The notes under the pieces are model-generated. The model had not been told where the DNA came from, ran no database searches, and was given only the letters and a program-made list of their open reading frames with translations. Of a stretch of DNA of 64,000 nt, positions 54,162 to 61,887 are shown piece after piece; position 1 is the stretch's first letter; each line of letters starts with the position of its first letter. This DNA is from UBA6144 sp964399165 (GTDB taxonomy: Bacteria; Bdellovibrionota; Bacteriovoracia; Bacteriovoracales; Bacteriovoracaceae), in NCBI GenBank assembly GCA_964399165.1, contig CAYNPO010000018.1:6621-70620 (forward strand), read 5' to 3'. A program made the position numbers and the translations under genes.

Positions 54162-54938
54162 ATGTCCTCGGGCGCCGACGTTTTCAGCAAAATCCCTCAG
54201 ATGGACTACCGGGAAACCGCCCCGGTGACCGATCCCGAGGCGTTCCGGCGCATCCTGGAGGCCCGCCGGAGCGTGCGCGTGTACGACGGTAGCCCCGTCC
54301 CCGAAGCGGTCATGCGGGAAGTGCTGGAGTGGGGCCTCTTGGCGCCGAACTCCTCCAACCTCCAATGTTGGGAGTTCTTCTGGGTGCGGGATCAGCCCAA
54401 GAAAAAGGCCCTCGCGAAAGCCTGCTTCAATCAACCCGCCGCCCGCACCGCCGCCGAGCTCATTGTGGTGGTGGGCCGCCCCTCTCACTGGAGAAAGCAC
54501 GCCAAACAGATGCTGGAGGTCTTTTCATCCTCGGATGTGAAAGTCCCCTCCTCCGCCACCGCTTACTACGCCAAGCTCGCCCCCTTCGTGTACACCCAGG
54601 GCCCTCTCGGCGTTCTGGGGCTGGTCAAGCGCGTCCTCTACACCGTCCGCGGCCTGTTTGCGGTCACCCCCCGGGAGCCGGTTTCCCACGCGGGCATGCG
54701 CCTGTGGGCCGCCAAATCCGCGGCACTGGCCTGCGAGAACATCATGCTGGGGTTCTCGGCCCACGGTTTTGACTCCTGCCCCATGGAAGGCTATGACTCC
54801 TGCCGCGTGAAGAAACTCCTGGGACTCAAACGCTCCGACGAGATCGTGATGGTCATCAGCGCCGGCAAGCGCGCCGATAACGGCGTTTACGGTCCCCGCG
54901 TACGCTTCCCTTCAAGTCAGTTCATCAAAGAGGTGTGA
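54162..54938 (+). CDS. Nitroreductase-family flavoprotein
   Basis: The 258-residue protein has the FMN-binding nitroreductase start FRRILEARRSVRVYDGSPVP, then EVLEWGLLAPNSSNLQCWEF and, near the end, LACENIMLGFSAHGFDSCPM and MVISAGKRADNGVYGPRVRF. It would use NAD(P)H to reduce a quinone, nitro or enone substrate. A stretch of about 40 residues (PSSATAYYAKLAPFVYTQGP and GLVKRVLYTVRGLF) is longer than in the core family and may shape the active site. AGGAG precedes the ATG. The next gene begins two bases after its stop. Confidence 0.9.
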   Translation: MSSGADVFSKIPQMDYRETAPVTDPEAFRRILEARRSVRVYDGSPVPEAVMREVLEWGLLAPNSSNLQCWEFFWVRDQPKKKALAKACFNQPAARTAAELIVVVGRPSHWRKHAKQMLEVFSSSDVKVPSSATAYYAKLAPFVYTQGPLGVLGLVKRVLYTVRGLFAVTPREPVSHAGMRLWAAKSAALACENIMLGFSAHGFDSCPMEGYDSCRVKKLLGLKRSDEIVMVISAGKRADNGVYGPRVRFPSSQFIKEV

Positions 54939-54939
54939 G

Positions 54940-55389
54940 ATGGAAATGAACCAGATCGAGACCAAGGCCCTTTTCCTGGGTGTGCTCTCGGCCCAAAAGC
55001 CCCTGCCCTTCCGCGACGTCTGCCACGAAGTGGAGGGTGAGGAAGCCGAGCTCAAGCCCTTGTGGGACAACCTGCGCGAGGATGTGCCGGGTAACCGCAA
55101 GAAGCTCTTCGCCATGGAAAACATGCCCCTGGTGGAACGGGTCATGCACTTCTCCCGCCTGGGCGACCTCTTCCTCTCGGGCCTCATCCTGAGCGGCACG
55201 GACATTGAGGACCTCGACAACGAAGACGCCGCGGACCTCTTGGACGAGATGGAAGACCACGTGCTGCTGATGGACGACTGGCTCGCCCAGCAGGACGAAG
55301 TCACCGACCACGAGGCGTGGACAAAGGACGGCGAGAAATACTGCCGGGAGTTCCTTGAGCTCTGGAGCGAGCTCCAGCCGCACATCTAG
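54940..55389 (+). CDS. Acidic protein of unknown function
   Basis: The 149-residue cytoplasmic protein is strongly acidic and helical, with EMNQIETKALFLGVLSAQKP, EVEGEEAELKPLWDNLREDV, EDLDNEDAADLLDEMEDHVL and EKYCREFLELWSELQ. The first 60 residues have the spacing of a small helical repeat but I recognise no family. It is cotranscribed with the nitroreductase and may bind it. The last four bases overlap the queC stop. Confidence 0.75.
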   Translation: MEMNQIETKALFLGVLSAQKPLPFRDVCHEVEGEEAELKPLWDNLREDVPGNRKKLFAMENMPLVERVMHFSRLGDLFLSGLILSGTDIEDLDNEDAADLLDEMEDHVLLMDDWLAQQDEVTDHEAWTKDGEKYCREFLELWSELQPHI

Positions 55390-56087
55390 AGTTTCGACTT
55401 CCAGCTGAAGTCCACCTGTGGGTGCTTCTTGAGGAATTCCCGCAGGCCATCGTTGCGGAGTTTGCAGGCGGGGCACATGCCGCAACCCTCGTGGGGCTTG
55501 CCCTCGTAGCAGGTGACTGTCTCTTCCAGTAGGAATGGCAACACCCCCAGGGTGTCCCCCAACTCCATGGTCTGGGCCTTGGTCATGCGCACGAGCGGAG
55601 TGCGCACCTCAAAAGTGACGTCGTTGAAATCCAGCCGGAGCGCGGACTGGATCAGATCCATATAGGCGCGGGAGCAATCCCGATAACCGGAGTTGGCACC
55701 TTCCAGCTCCATCACTCCCAGGTAAACGCACTTGGCCCCAAGAGAGTGGGCGTGTATGCCCGCGATCCTGGCCATTAAACCGTTGCGGCCCACCACCAGG
55801 GTGTTGGGCGTTCCATCTGCGTTCTTGGCGATGGCCATGCCCGGGCGGGTCAGGGCGTTGTCCGTGATTTGGTTCAGGCACTCCAGGGGAATGACCACGT
55901 GGGCACACCCGAGGTGGGAAGCGATGCGAGCGGCCCGGGCCAACTCGTCCTTGTGCCGCTGGCCGTAGTCGAAGGACAAGGAGAGCACCTGGTCCGCGCC
56001 GAACTCCTTGGCCGCCAGGGCCAGACACAGACTAGAGTCCATGCCTCCCGAGTGCACGACGACGGCTATATAAGCTGCTTTTTCCAT
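55386..56087 (-). CDS. queC: 7-cyano-7-deazaguanine synthase
   Basis: The 233-residue enzyme makes preQ0 from carboxydeazaguanine, ATP and ammonia, for queuosine in tRNA. The N-type ATP-pyrophosphatase loop is VHSGGMDSSLCLALA (about residues 12-26), with LSFDYGQRHKDEL after it. The zinc site is CYEGKPHEGCGMCPACKLRN near the C-terminus (four Cys). Other queuosine genes are not nearby. Its 5' region contains the long palindrome at 56101-56135, so queC mRNA would carry a hairpin in its leader. Confidence 0.96.
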   Translation of the reverse strand: MEKAAYIAVVVHSGGMDSSLCLALAAKEFGADQVLSLSFDYGQRHKDELARAARIASHLGCAHVVIPLECLNQITDNALTRPGMAIAKNADGTPNTLVVGRNGLMARIAGIHAHSLGAKCVYLGVMELEGANSGYRDCSRAYMDLIQSALRLDFNDVTFEVRTPLVRMTKAQTMELGDTLGVLPFLLEETVTCYEGKPHEGCGMCPACKLRNDGLREFLKKHPQVDFSWKSKL

Positions 56088-56100
56088 ACCTTACGCCTAT

Positions 56101-56135
56101 TTGCATATTTTTCGATTAGATCGTAAGATATGCAA
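56101..56135. promoter_or_regulatory. 35-bp near-perfect palindrome between queC and the DUF4143 ATPase gene
   Basis: The left arm TTGCATATTTTTCGAT and right arm ATCGTAAGATATGCAA match at 14 of 16 positions around TAG. It lies 13 bases upstream of the queC ATG and 2 bases upstream of the ATPase ATG. The AT-rich arms stand out from the GC-rich surroundings. It can be read as an operator for both genes or as an RNA hairpin in either transcript. Confidence 0.55.
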
Positions 56136-56137
56136 GC

Positions 56138-57325
56138 ATGTGGTTTAAAAGGGAAATTTCCGAAAAAATTAAACTGAATTCGATTACTCGCCCTGTTGTT
56201 GTGCTCACGGGGGCACGCCAGGTGGGGAAATCGAGTCTTCTGAGAAAGCTCTTCCCGGATCACCACTATGTCACGTTGGACCTGCCCAGTGAAGCCGCCC
56301 GAGCACGCTTGGAGCCGGAAGCTTTCTTGCGGGAACATCCGGGCCCACTGATCATCGATGAGATCCAGTACGCGCCGGATCTCTTTCGCCATATCAAAAT
56401 ACTGGTGGATGAGGATCGCGGGCAAATGGGCCGTTTTATCCTGACGGGTTCCCAACGCTTCACCCTGATGAAGGGTGTGACTGAGTCTCTGGCCGGCCGG
56501 GCGGCGGTGATGGAACTCGAGGGCCTTTCACTTTACGAGATCTCGCCCAAATCCTTGGACTACCCGCTATTGATTCTCAGGGGAGGATATCCGGAGGTTG
56601 CGGCGAATGGGGATCTCAGCGCCACGGACTACTACCGCGATTACCTGCGGACTTACCTGGACCGCGACGTGCGGGATGTCCTCAACGTCGAGAACCTGCG
56701 CGACTTCGAGAGGTTCCTCAGGCTGTGTGCCCTGCGTACGGGGCAGATGCTCAACAAATCCGAACTTGCCCGGGATACGGGCATCGCTCCCTCCACGGCT
56801 GGAATCTGGCTCAATGTCTTGGAAGCCTCCGGTATCGTACGCTTGCTTGAACCCTGGTTCTCGAACAAATCCAAGTCCATCGTGAAAACGCCCAAGCTCT
56901 ACTTCGCGGATACCGGTCTTCTATGCGCGTTGCTGAACATCCGGACTACCGACGAGCTCACGCGCTCCCCTTTAGTCGGCGCCATCTGGGAGACATTTTG
57001 TTTCAGCGAAATGCGCAAGCGTCTCAACGTCACGGCCGGCGGGGAGGAGATTTGGTATTGGCGTGACCGCACAAAAGAAGTTGATTTCGTCATCCATCGC
57101 GGCGGACGTTTCGTGCTGGCCGAAGCGAAATGGACTGAAACTCCCCAGCCGCGGGATGCAATAGGCATGGGCCAAGCGGAAGCCTTCCTTCTCCCCCAGA
57201 ACATCCTGGCTAAAGTGGTGCTCTCCCGCGGCCGCTCCTTCCCCTTGGAAGGAGGCGTATCGAACACGAACCCTCTCGATCTCAAAGGAATACTACCCCA
57301 TGAAAGTCCTGCATCTCTCCAGTGA
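56138..57325 (+). CDS. AAA_14/DUF4143 ATPase
   Basis: The 395-residue protein has Walker A VVLTGARQVGKSSLLRKLFP (about 21-40), Walker B PLIIDEIQYAPDLF, sensor FILTGSQRFTLMKG and GRAAVMELEGLSLYEI. The C-terminal DUF4143 part contains LARDTGIAPSTAGIWLNVLE (winged helix), KTPKLYFADTGLLCALLNI and EIWYWRDRTKEVDFVIHRGG, a restriction-endonuclease-like pattern. Such proteins are common, patchily distributed, and linked to mobile or conflict loci without a fixed function. It starts two bases after the long palindrome and runs 26 bases into the next gene. Confidence 0.93.
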   Translation: MWFKREISEKIKLNSITRPVVVLTGARQVGKSSLLRKLFPDHHYVTLDLPSEAARARLEPEAFLREHPGPLIIDEIQYAPDLFRHIKILVDEDRGQMGRFILTGSQRFTLMKGVTESLAGRAAVMELEGLSLYEISPKSLDYPLLILRGGYPEVAANGDLSATDYYRDYLRTYLDRDVRDVLNVENLRDFERFLRLCALRTGQMLNKSELARDTGIAPSTAGIWLNVLEASGIVRLLEPWFSNKSKSIVKTPKLYFADTGLLCALLNIRTTDELTRSPLVGAIWETFCFSEMRKRLNVTAGGEEIWYWRDRTKEVDFVIHRGGRFVLAEAKWTETPQPRDAIGMGQAEAFLLPQNILAKVVLSRGRSFPLEGGVSNTNPLDLKGILPHESPASLQ

Positions 57326-58376
57326 GCGCACCTGGCGTGGCGGCGAACAGCAGATCGCCTCGCTCATCGGCGTGCTGAAGTCCCAAGGAGTGGAAAACCT
57401 GGTGGCGGCCCGCGCCGGCTCCGCCTTCGTGGAGCGCATGAAGGGCCAGGTGGAGATCGTGGAACTTCCCTTCGCCTCCGAACTGGACCTGTACACGGCC
57501 TGGAAGATCCGCGGCTTGGTGCGGGAGCGCGGGATCGACGTGGTCCACATGCACTCGGGCCACGGCCACACCCTGGGGGTGCTCTCCCACCGACTGGGCC
57601 ACTCCGCGGCGCTGATCCTCTCCAAGCGCACCGACTATCCCGTGAAAGACAATCCTTTCTCTCGTTGGAAGTTCAACTATCCCGGCATCAAGCGCATCCT
57701 GTGCGTGTCGAACAAGATCCGCGAGATCGTGTCCAAGGATCTGGTGGATCCGTCCAAAGCGGTGACGGTCTACTCTGGCATCGACACCGCCCGCTTCCCG
57801 GCCACTCCCTCGCGGGACATCCGCGACGTGGCAGGCATCGGCAAGGACGCGCGGGTGGTGGTGTCCACCGCGGCGGTGTCGCCGCAGAAAGACTATGGGA
57901 CGTTCGTGAAAGTGGCCGAGGAATTGCGGCACCGGCATCCTGACCTGCACTTTGTGGTCTGCGGGGAAGGGCCTTCGTTGGAAGAAATTCAAGACATGGT
58001 GAAGTCCAAGGGCCTTGAAGGCCAGTTGCACTTCATCGGATTCCGTAAGGACCTCCCTGACTTCCTGGGTTCCGCCGACGCGTTCCTGATCACCTCCAAG
58101 GAAGAAGGTCTGGGCACGAGCATCTTGGATGCTTTCGCGGTGGGGTTGCCCGTGGTGGCTACCGCGGCGGGAGGGATTCCCGAAATCGTGCGCCACGGAA
58201 AAACAGGGTTGCTAGCCCGGATAGGTGACGCTCCCATGCTCGCAACCCATATAGAGAATCTCGTTTATGTCACTGGAGGGTTGCGAGAATCTCTCATCTT
58301 AAATGGGCGCTCAGCAGTTGAAGCTTTTTCATTCAGAAAGACAGGGCTGAAGACTCTAGAGATATATCGGTCTTGA
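57300..58376 (+). CDS. Glycosyltransferase family 4
   Basis: The 358-residue GT-B enzyme reads MKVLHLSSERTWRGGEQQIA, HMHSGHGHTLGVLSHRLG in the N-domain, and LHFIGFRKDLPDFLGSADAF then EEGLGTSILDAFAVGLPVVA and GGIPEIVRHGKTGLL for the nucleotide-sugar site. It adds a hexose or heptose to LPS or another envelope glycan. From about 58230 the base composition drops sharply although the protein (NGRSAVEAFSFRKTGLKTLE) remains homologous, so a recombination junction probably lies inside the gene. It overlaps the ATPase gene before it. Confidence 0.93.
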   Translation: MKVLHLSSERTWRGGEQQIASLIGVLKSQGVENLVAARAGSAFVERMKGQVEIVELPFASELDLYTAWKIRGLVRERGIDVVHMHSGHGHTLGVLSHRLGHSAALILSKRTDYPVKDNPFSRWKFNYPGIKRILCVSNKIREIVSKDLVDPSKAVTVYSGIDTARFPATPSRDIRDVAGIGKDARVVVSTAAVSPQKDYGTFVKVAEELRHRHPDLHFVVCGEGPSLEEIQDMVKSKGLEGQLHFIGFRKDLPDFLGSADAFLITSKEEGLGTSILDAFAVGLPVVATAAGGIPEIVRHGKTGLLARIGDAPMLATHIENLVYVTGGLRESLILNGRSAVEAFSFRKTGLKTLEIYRS

Positions 58377-58484
58377 TAACCCACTGAAAACTCGACTCTT
58401 TCAAAAGCGGAATAATAGGCTCTTCAGGCCAGCGGCTTACGCATCATCAGGGAATCTGTGCTAAGCTAAGGACTTGGAGGGTGC

Positions 58485-58649
58485 ATGTCTAAAAAGCCAA
58501 AGCAAGAGCAACAGCAAGACATGAGGCCGGAGAGATACGAGCTTCGCTATCCCACTCTTTCGCGTCGAGCTGTCGTTAAGAACAAAGATTTGGTTTCTGA
58601 AAAATTACGGCAGGCTTCTCAGCAGATCCAAAGAATTCTCAAGAAATAA
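58485..58649 (+). CDS. 54-residue charged protein
   Basis: An ATG preceded by TTGGAGGG opens a 54-residue, very polar protein: MSKKPKQEQQQDMRPERYEL, then a segment RYPTLSRRAVVKNKDLVSEK and a helix LRQASQQIQRILKK. The strong ribosome binding site, the regular frame and the 9-base gap to the next gene support a real gene in one unit with it. No family is recognised; the charge suggests nucleic-acid, membrane-surface or partner binding. Confidence 0.65.
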   Translation: MSKKPKQEQQQDMRPERYELRYPTLSRRAVVKNKDLVSEKLRQASQQIQRILKK

Positions 58650-58658
58650 TAATCCCAC

Positions 58659-59351
58659 ATGGCTGAAATACTTTTTGCATTCCCTGGCTTGATTGGGCTT
58701 GGCTGTTTTGTTTTTCGTAGAACGCCGTGGCCAGGTCGCGAATGGATTCTCACGACTTTTGGACTGCTCATTAGCGCCTGGAGTTTGGGATGGTCATACT
58801 TCTTGAGATATTCGGTCGTTTTGAATCATTGGGATTCGCTTGAACAAATAGCAAGCCTTTTTCAAGTCTTGGACTCAAGCATTGCCCACATCGCCAATGA
58901 GAATCCACCTTTTCTCCAGGCGGGCATATATAGCTTCTCTTTCGTAATCGCCACTTTCACTGGCACGGCACTTAATTTCTTGCCAGAAGATTGGTTTCAG
59001 AATGCGGAGGGAAAAGATTACGCCGATTTCCTGCGAGAGGATCTTATCTTCACTGAATTGGTGAATAACAAGATATACGTCGGCAAAGTAACAGAAGCTC
59101 CGATTAACGACCAAAATCCTGATGGGTTGATAACTCTAGTTCCACTCATGAGCGGGTTCCGTAGCGCGTATGATGAAGTGATCTATACGAATCTTTATTC
59201 AGCTGATGCGTTCGAAGAAGAAAATCTCAAGAATCTGGAGATTTCATTCCCCATTCGCTCTGTTGCGACGATGCGACATTTTAGTGTTGAAGCTTTCGAG
59301 AAATTCGAAAAGCTAGGCACAACAGTCATTCGGTTCAAAGCAGCGACCTAG
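58659..59351 (+). CDS. Membrane-anchored protein of unknown function
   Basis: The 230-residue product has an N-terminal membrane hairpin (ILFAFPGLIGLGCFVF and WILTTFGLLISAWSLGWSYF, residues 4-50), a helical stretch, a third hydrophobic segment YSFSFVIATFTGTALNFLP (about 91-109) and a soluble C-terminal domain. The latter includes LVNNKIYVGKVTEAP, an SH3-like barrel strand pair, then GLITLVPLMSGFRSAYDEVI and FPIRSVATMRHFSVEAFEKF. Base composition is far below the window average. It forms a unit with the preceding small gene. No family is recognised. Confidence 0.75.
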   Translation: MAEILFAFPGLIGLGCFVFRRTPWPGREWILTTFGLLISAWSLGWSYFLRYSVVLNHWDSLEQIASLFQVLDSSIAHIANENPPFLQAGIYSFSFVIATFTGTALNFLPEDWFQNAEGKDYADFLREDLIFTELVNNKIYVGKVTEAPINDQNPDGLITLVPLMSGFRSAYDEVIYTNLYSADAFEEENLKNLEISFPIRSVATMRHFSVEAFEKFEKLGTTVIRFKAAT

Positions 59352-60658
59352 ATCCGCTTCCCCACCGCATAGTACTTGAACCCCATCTCCAACACCTTCT
59401 GCGTGTTGTAGAGATTGCGCCCGTCGAAGATCACCGGCTGGCGCAGGCAAGACTTGATCTCCTCGAAGTCCGGGGCGCGGAACTGCTTCCACTCAGTGAG
59501 GACGATGAGGCCGTCGGCTTCCTTCAGGGCGTCGTACTTGTTCTCAAACTGGTCCACCGGGACTTCCAGGGTGTTCATGTGCTTTTGGAAGTTGTCGCCG
59601 GCCTCAGGGTCGTAGAAGCGAACTTTGGCGCCGGCCTTGACCAGCTCGCGGGCGGTGTCGATGGCCGGCGTCTCGCGGATGTCGTCGGTGTTGGCCTTGA
59701 AGGCGACACCCCAGAGGGCGAAGGTCTTGCCCTTGAGGTCCCCGCCGAAGTGCTTCTTTACCTTGCCCACCATGTACATTTTCTGCTCGGCATTCACCTT
59801 CTCGGTGGCCTCCACGATCTGCAAGCTGATTCCCTGCTCCTTGGCGGTGTAGACCAGGGCCTTCACGTCCTTGGGGAAGCAGGAGCCGCCGTAGCCTGGG
59901 CCCGGGTACAGGAACTGGCTGCCGATGCGCGAGTCGGTGGAGATGCCGTGACGGACTTCCTCCACGTCGGCGCCCATCAGATCGCACAGACGGGCGATTT
60001 CGTTCATGAAGGAAATCTTGGTGGCGAGGAAGCAGTTGGCGGCATACTTGGTCATCTCGGCGGAGATGTTGGACATGCGGATGGTGCGCTTCACCTGGCG
60101 GTTGAAGGGCTCGTAGAGTTCCTCGACGATGTCGGCGGCTTCCTTTTCCTGGAAGCCGATGATGATGCGCTCGGGCTTCATGAAGTCTTCCACCGCCGAG
60201 CCTTCTTTGAGGAACTCGGGGTTGTTGACCACGTAGAACTTCTTGTTGGTCTTGCCCTTGAGGTACTCGCGCACCTTGTGGCCGGTGCCCACGGGCACGG
60301 TGGACTTCACCACCACCACGCTGCCGTCCTGCAGCTGGGGAGCGATGCCGTCGCAGGCGCTGAAGAGGTACTTCAGGTCGGCCTTGCCGGTGTCGGAGGA
60401 AGGCGTGCCCACGGCCAGAAACACGGTCTTACTGAGCGCGACGGCGCCGTAGCCGGTGTCGAACTGCAGGCGCTTCTCCTCGATATTCGAGCGCATCATG
60501 TTCTCCAGGCCCGGCTCGTAGATGGGACATTCGCCTGCCTTCATGCGCGCCACTTTGCCGGCGTCGATGTCGATGCAGGTGACGGTGTGGCCCATTTCCG
60601 CGAAGCAGGTGCCCGTAACGAGGCCCACGTACCCGGTTCCGATGACGGCGACTTTCAT
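59348..60658 (-). CDS. ugd: UDP-glucose 6-dehydrogenase
   Basis: The 436-residue enzyme oxidises UDP-glucose to UDP-glucuronate in two NAD steps. The NAD site is VIGTGYVGLVTGTCFAEMGH, the substrate helix is MTKYAANCFLATKISFMNEI and the nucleophile Cys is in GPGYGGSCFPKDVKAL. The C-terminal dimer/NAD domain includes WGVAFKANTDDIRETPAI. UDP-glucuronate feeds capsule, LPS core or lipid A sugars, consistent with the glycosyltransferases on both sides. It is monocistronic on the minus strand. Confidence 0.96.
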   Translation of the reverse strand: MKVAVIGTGYVGLVTGTCFAEMGHTVTCIDIDAGKVARMKAGECPIYEPGLENMMRSNIEEKRLQFDTGYGAVALSKTVFLAVGTPSSDTGKADLKYLFSACDGIAPQLQDGSVVVVKSTVPVGTGHKVREYLKGKTNKKFYVVNNPEFLKEGSAVEDFMKPERIIIGFQEKEAADIVEELYEPFNRQVKRTIRMSNISAEMTKYAANCFLATKISFMNEIARLCDLMGADVEEVRHGISTDSRIGSQFLYPGPGYGGSCFPKDVKALVYTAKEQGISLQIVEATEKVNAEQKMYMVGKVKKHFGGDLKGKTFALWGVAFKANTDDIRETPAIDTARELVKAGAKVRFYDPEAGDNFQKHMNTLEVPVDQFENKYDALKEADGLIVLTEWKQFRAPDFEEIKSCLRQPVIFDGRNLYNTQKVLEMGFKYYAVGKRI

Positions 60659-60774
60659 GAGTGGCTCCTTGAGGGCTCCAGTCTAACCGGAGAGGGCGTC
60701 ACTGTCACTTACGCGCGCCGCAACATCCTCTGGGACCGCTCCCCTTCGTGCAACGGTCGCCGTAGAATAACGGG

Positions 60775-61887
60775 ATGCCACGCCCGCGCAAAATCCTCGT
60801 CTCCATCCTGCAGCTGCACAAGACCGCGGCGGGGGCCATGCGGAATACCTTCGAACAAATCCGCTACTTCAAGGCCCAGGGCCATGAGGTCCACGTGATC
60901 GCCGACCTGATGGACAAGGAGGCGGTCCTGCGTGCCGGCGCCATCCCGCACGTGACCTTGAAATGGCCCTCCACCGGGACCTTCAGGCGCAAATTCTATG
61001 ACTGGCAAGCGCGACTGTGGGTGCGCCAAAACCGTCCCGACTTGGTAGTGGGGCACGGCGACCTCATGGACCAGGACGTGCTGTGCCTGCACAACAGCGT
61101 GCACCTGGCCCATGAACTCATCCACGACACCCCCTTGCCTGAGAGCGCGGAGATGTGGCCCATCCACACCCCCCAGCTGCGCGAGCGCCGTTTTAAACAC
61201 CTCATCGCCAACTCCCACCTCATGCGGGATGACTTAATGAAGCGCTTCGGGATCCCCGGAGACATGGTGACCGTGGTGTATCCGGCCTATGACGACCACA
61301 AGTTCACTCCCGTGGACGCTGCCAAGCGGGCCCAGATCCGCCAAGAGCTGAGTGTCGCGGAGAATGAGACCGTGGTGGGCCTCATCACTTCTGGTAATTT
61401 CAAGAAGCGCGGGGTGGACGTCTTCCTGGAAGCACTCCGCCGCTTACCGGAAGAGTCCCGCCGGGGCCTGCGCGTGTGGATTGTGGGCAAGGACAAACCT
61501 TTTGTGGAAGACGTTCCCGTGAAGGTGGAATTCCTGCCGGTCAGATCCGACGTGGAGAACTACTACCGCGCCCTGGACCTGTTCGTGCTCCCCGCGCGAG
61601 TGGAGGAGTTCGGGCGCGTCCAGCTGGAGGCCATGGCCTGTGGCTGTCCGGTCTTGACCACGGCGCAAGTGGGGGCGTCCGAGCTGCTGCTGGGCGAGGC
61701 CCGGGAGCACATCCTCCCCGTTGTCGAGGCGGACGCATTGGCGCGGGAAATGAGCCGACTCCTTGCCGATCCCGAGCGCCGCAAACGTCTGTCAGCCTTG
61801 TCCGTGCAAGGAGCGAAAGCCGCCGCTGAGTCGACTCTTGCCCCGCGCTTTGACCAGGTCTTCCAACCTCTGCTGGGGCAAGCATGA
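60775..61887 (+). CDS. Glycosyltransferase family 4
   Basis: The 370-residue GT-B protein has the N-domain ILVSILQLHKTAAGAMRNTF, VVGHGDLMDQDVLCLHNSVH, HLIANSHLMRDDLMKRFGIP, and the C-domain NYYRALDLFVLPARVEEFGR followed by VQLEAMACGCPVLTTAQVGA with the EFGRVQLEAMACGCP donor-site E. It probably adds a sugar to the LPS core or capsule. It is the first gene of a coupled three-gene unit (ATGA overlaps) ending in a PPK2-type kinase. Confidence 0.92.
   Translation: MPRPRKILVSILQLHKTAAGAMRNTFEQIRYFKAQGHEVHVIADLMDKEAVLRAGAIPHVTLKWPSTGTFRRKFYDWQARLWVRQNRPDLVVGHGDLMDQDVLCLHNSVHLAHELIHDTPLPESAEMWPIHTPQLRERRFKHLIANSHLMRDDLMKRFGIPGDMVTVVYPAYDDHKFTPVDAAKRAQIRQELSVAENETVVGLITSGNFKKRGVDVFLEALRRLPEESRRGLRVWIVGKDKPFVEDVPVKVEFLPVRSDVENYYRALDLFVLPARVEEFGRVQLEAMACGCPVLTTAQVGASELLLGEAREHILPVVEADALAREMSRLLADPERRKRLSALSVQGAKAAAESTLAPRFDQVFQPLLGQA

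Larger units (their letters stand above)
58230..59351. other. Low-GC segment inside the LPS locus
   Basis: From the last 150 bases of the GT4 gene to the ugd stop the sequence is visibly AT-rich (runs such as TTTTTGCATT, AATTTCTTG) between GC-rich neighbours. It contains a 54-residue and a 230-residue gene and ends abruptly at the convergent ugd stop. This suggests imported DNA; I see no transposase, integrase or direct repeat. The 108 bases between the GT4 stop and the first small gene hold no recognised feature. Confidence 0.7.

Noticed and set aside
58377..59351. Low-GC cassette as an insertion sequence or prophage fragment
   Set aside because: No transposase, integrase, terminal inverted repeat or flanking direct repeat was seen.
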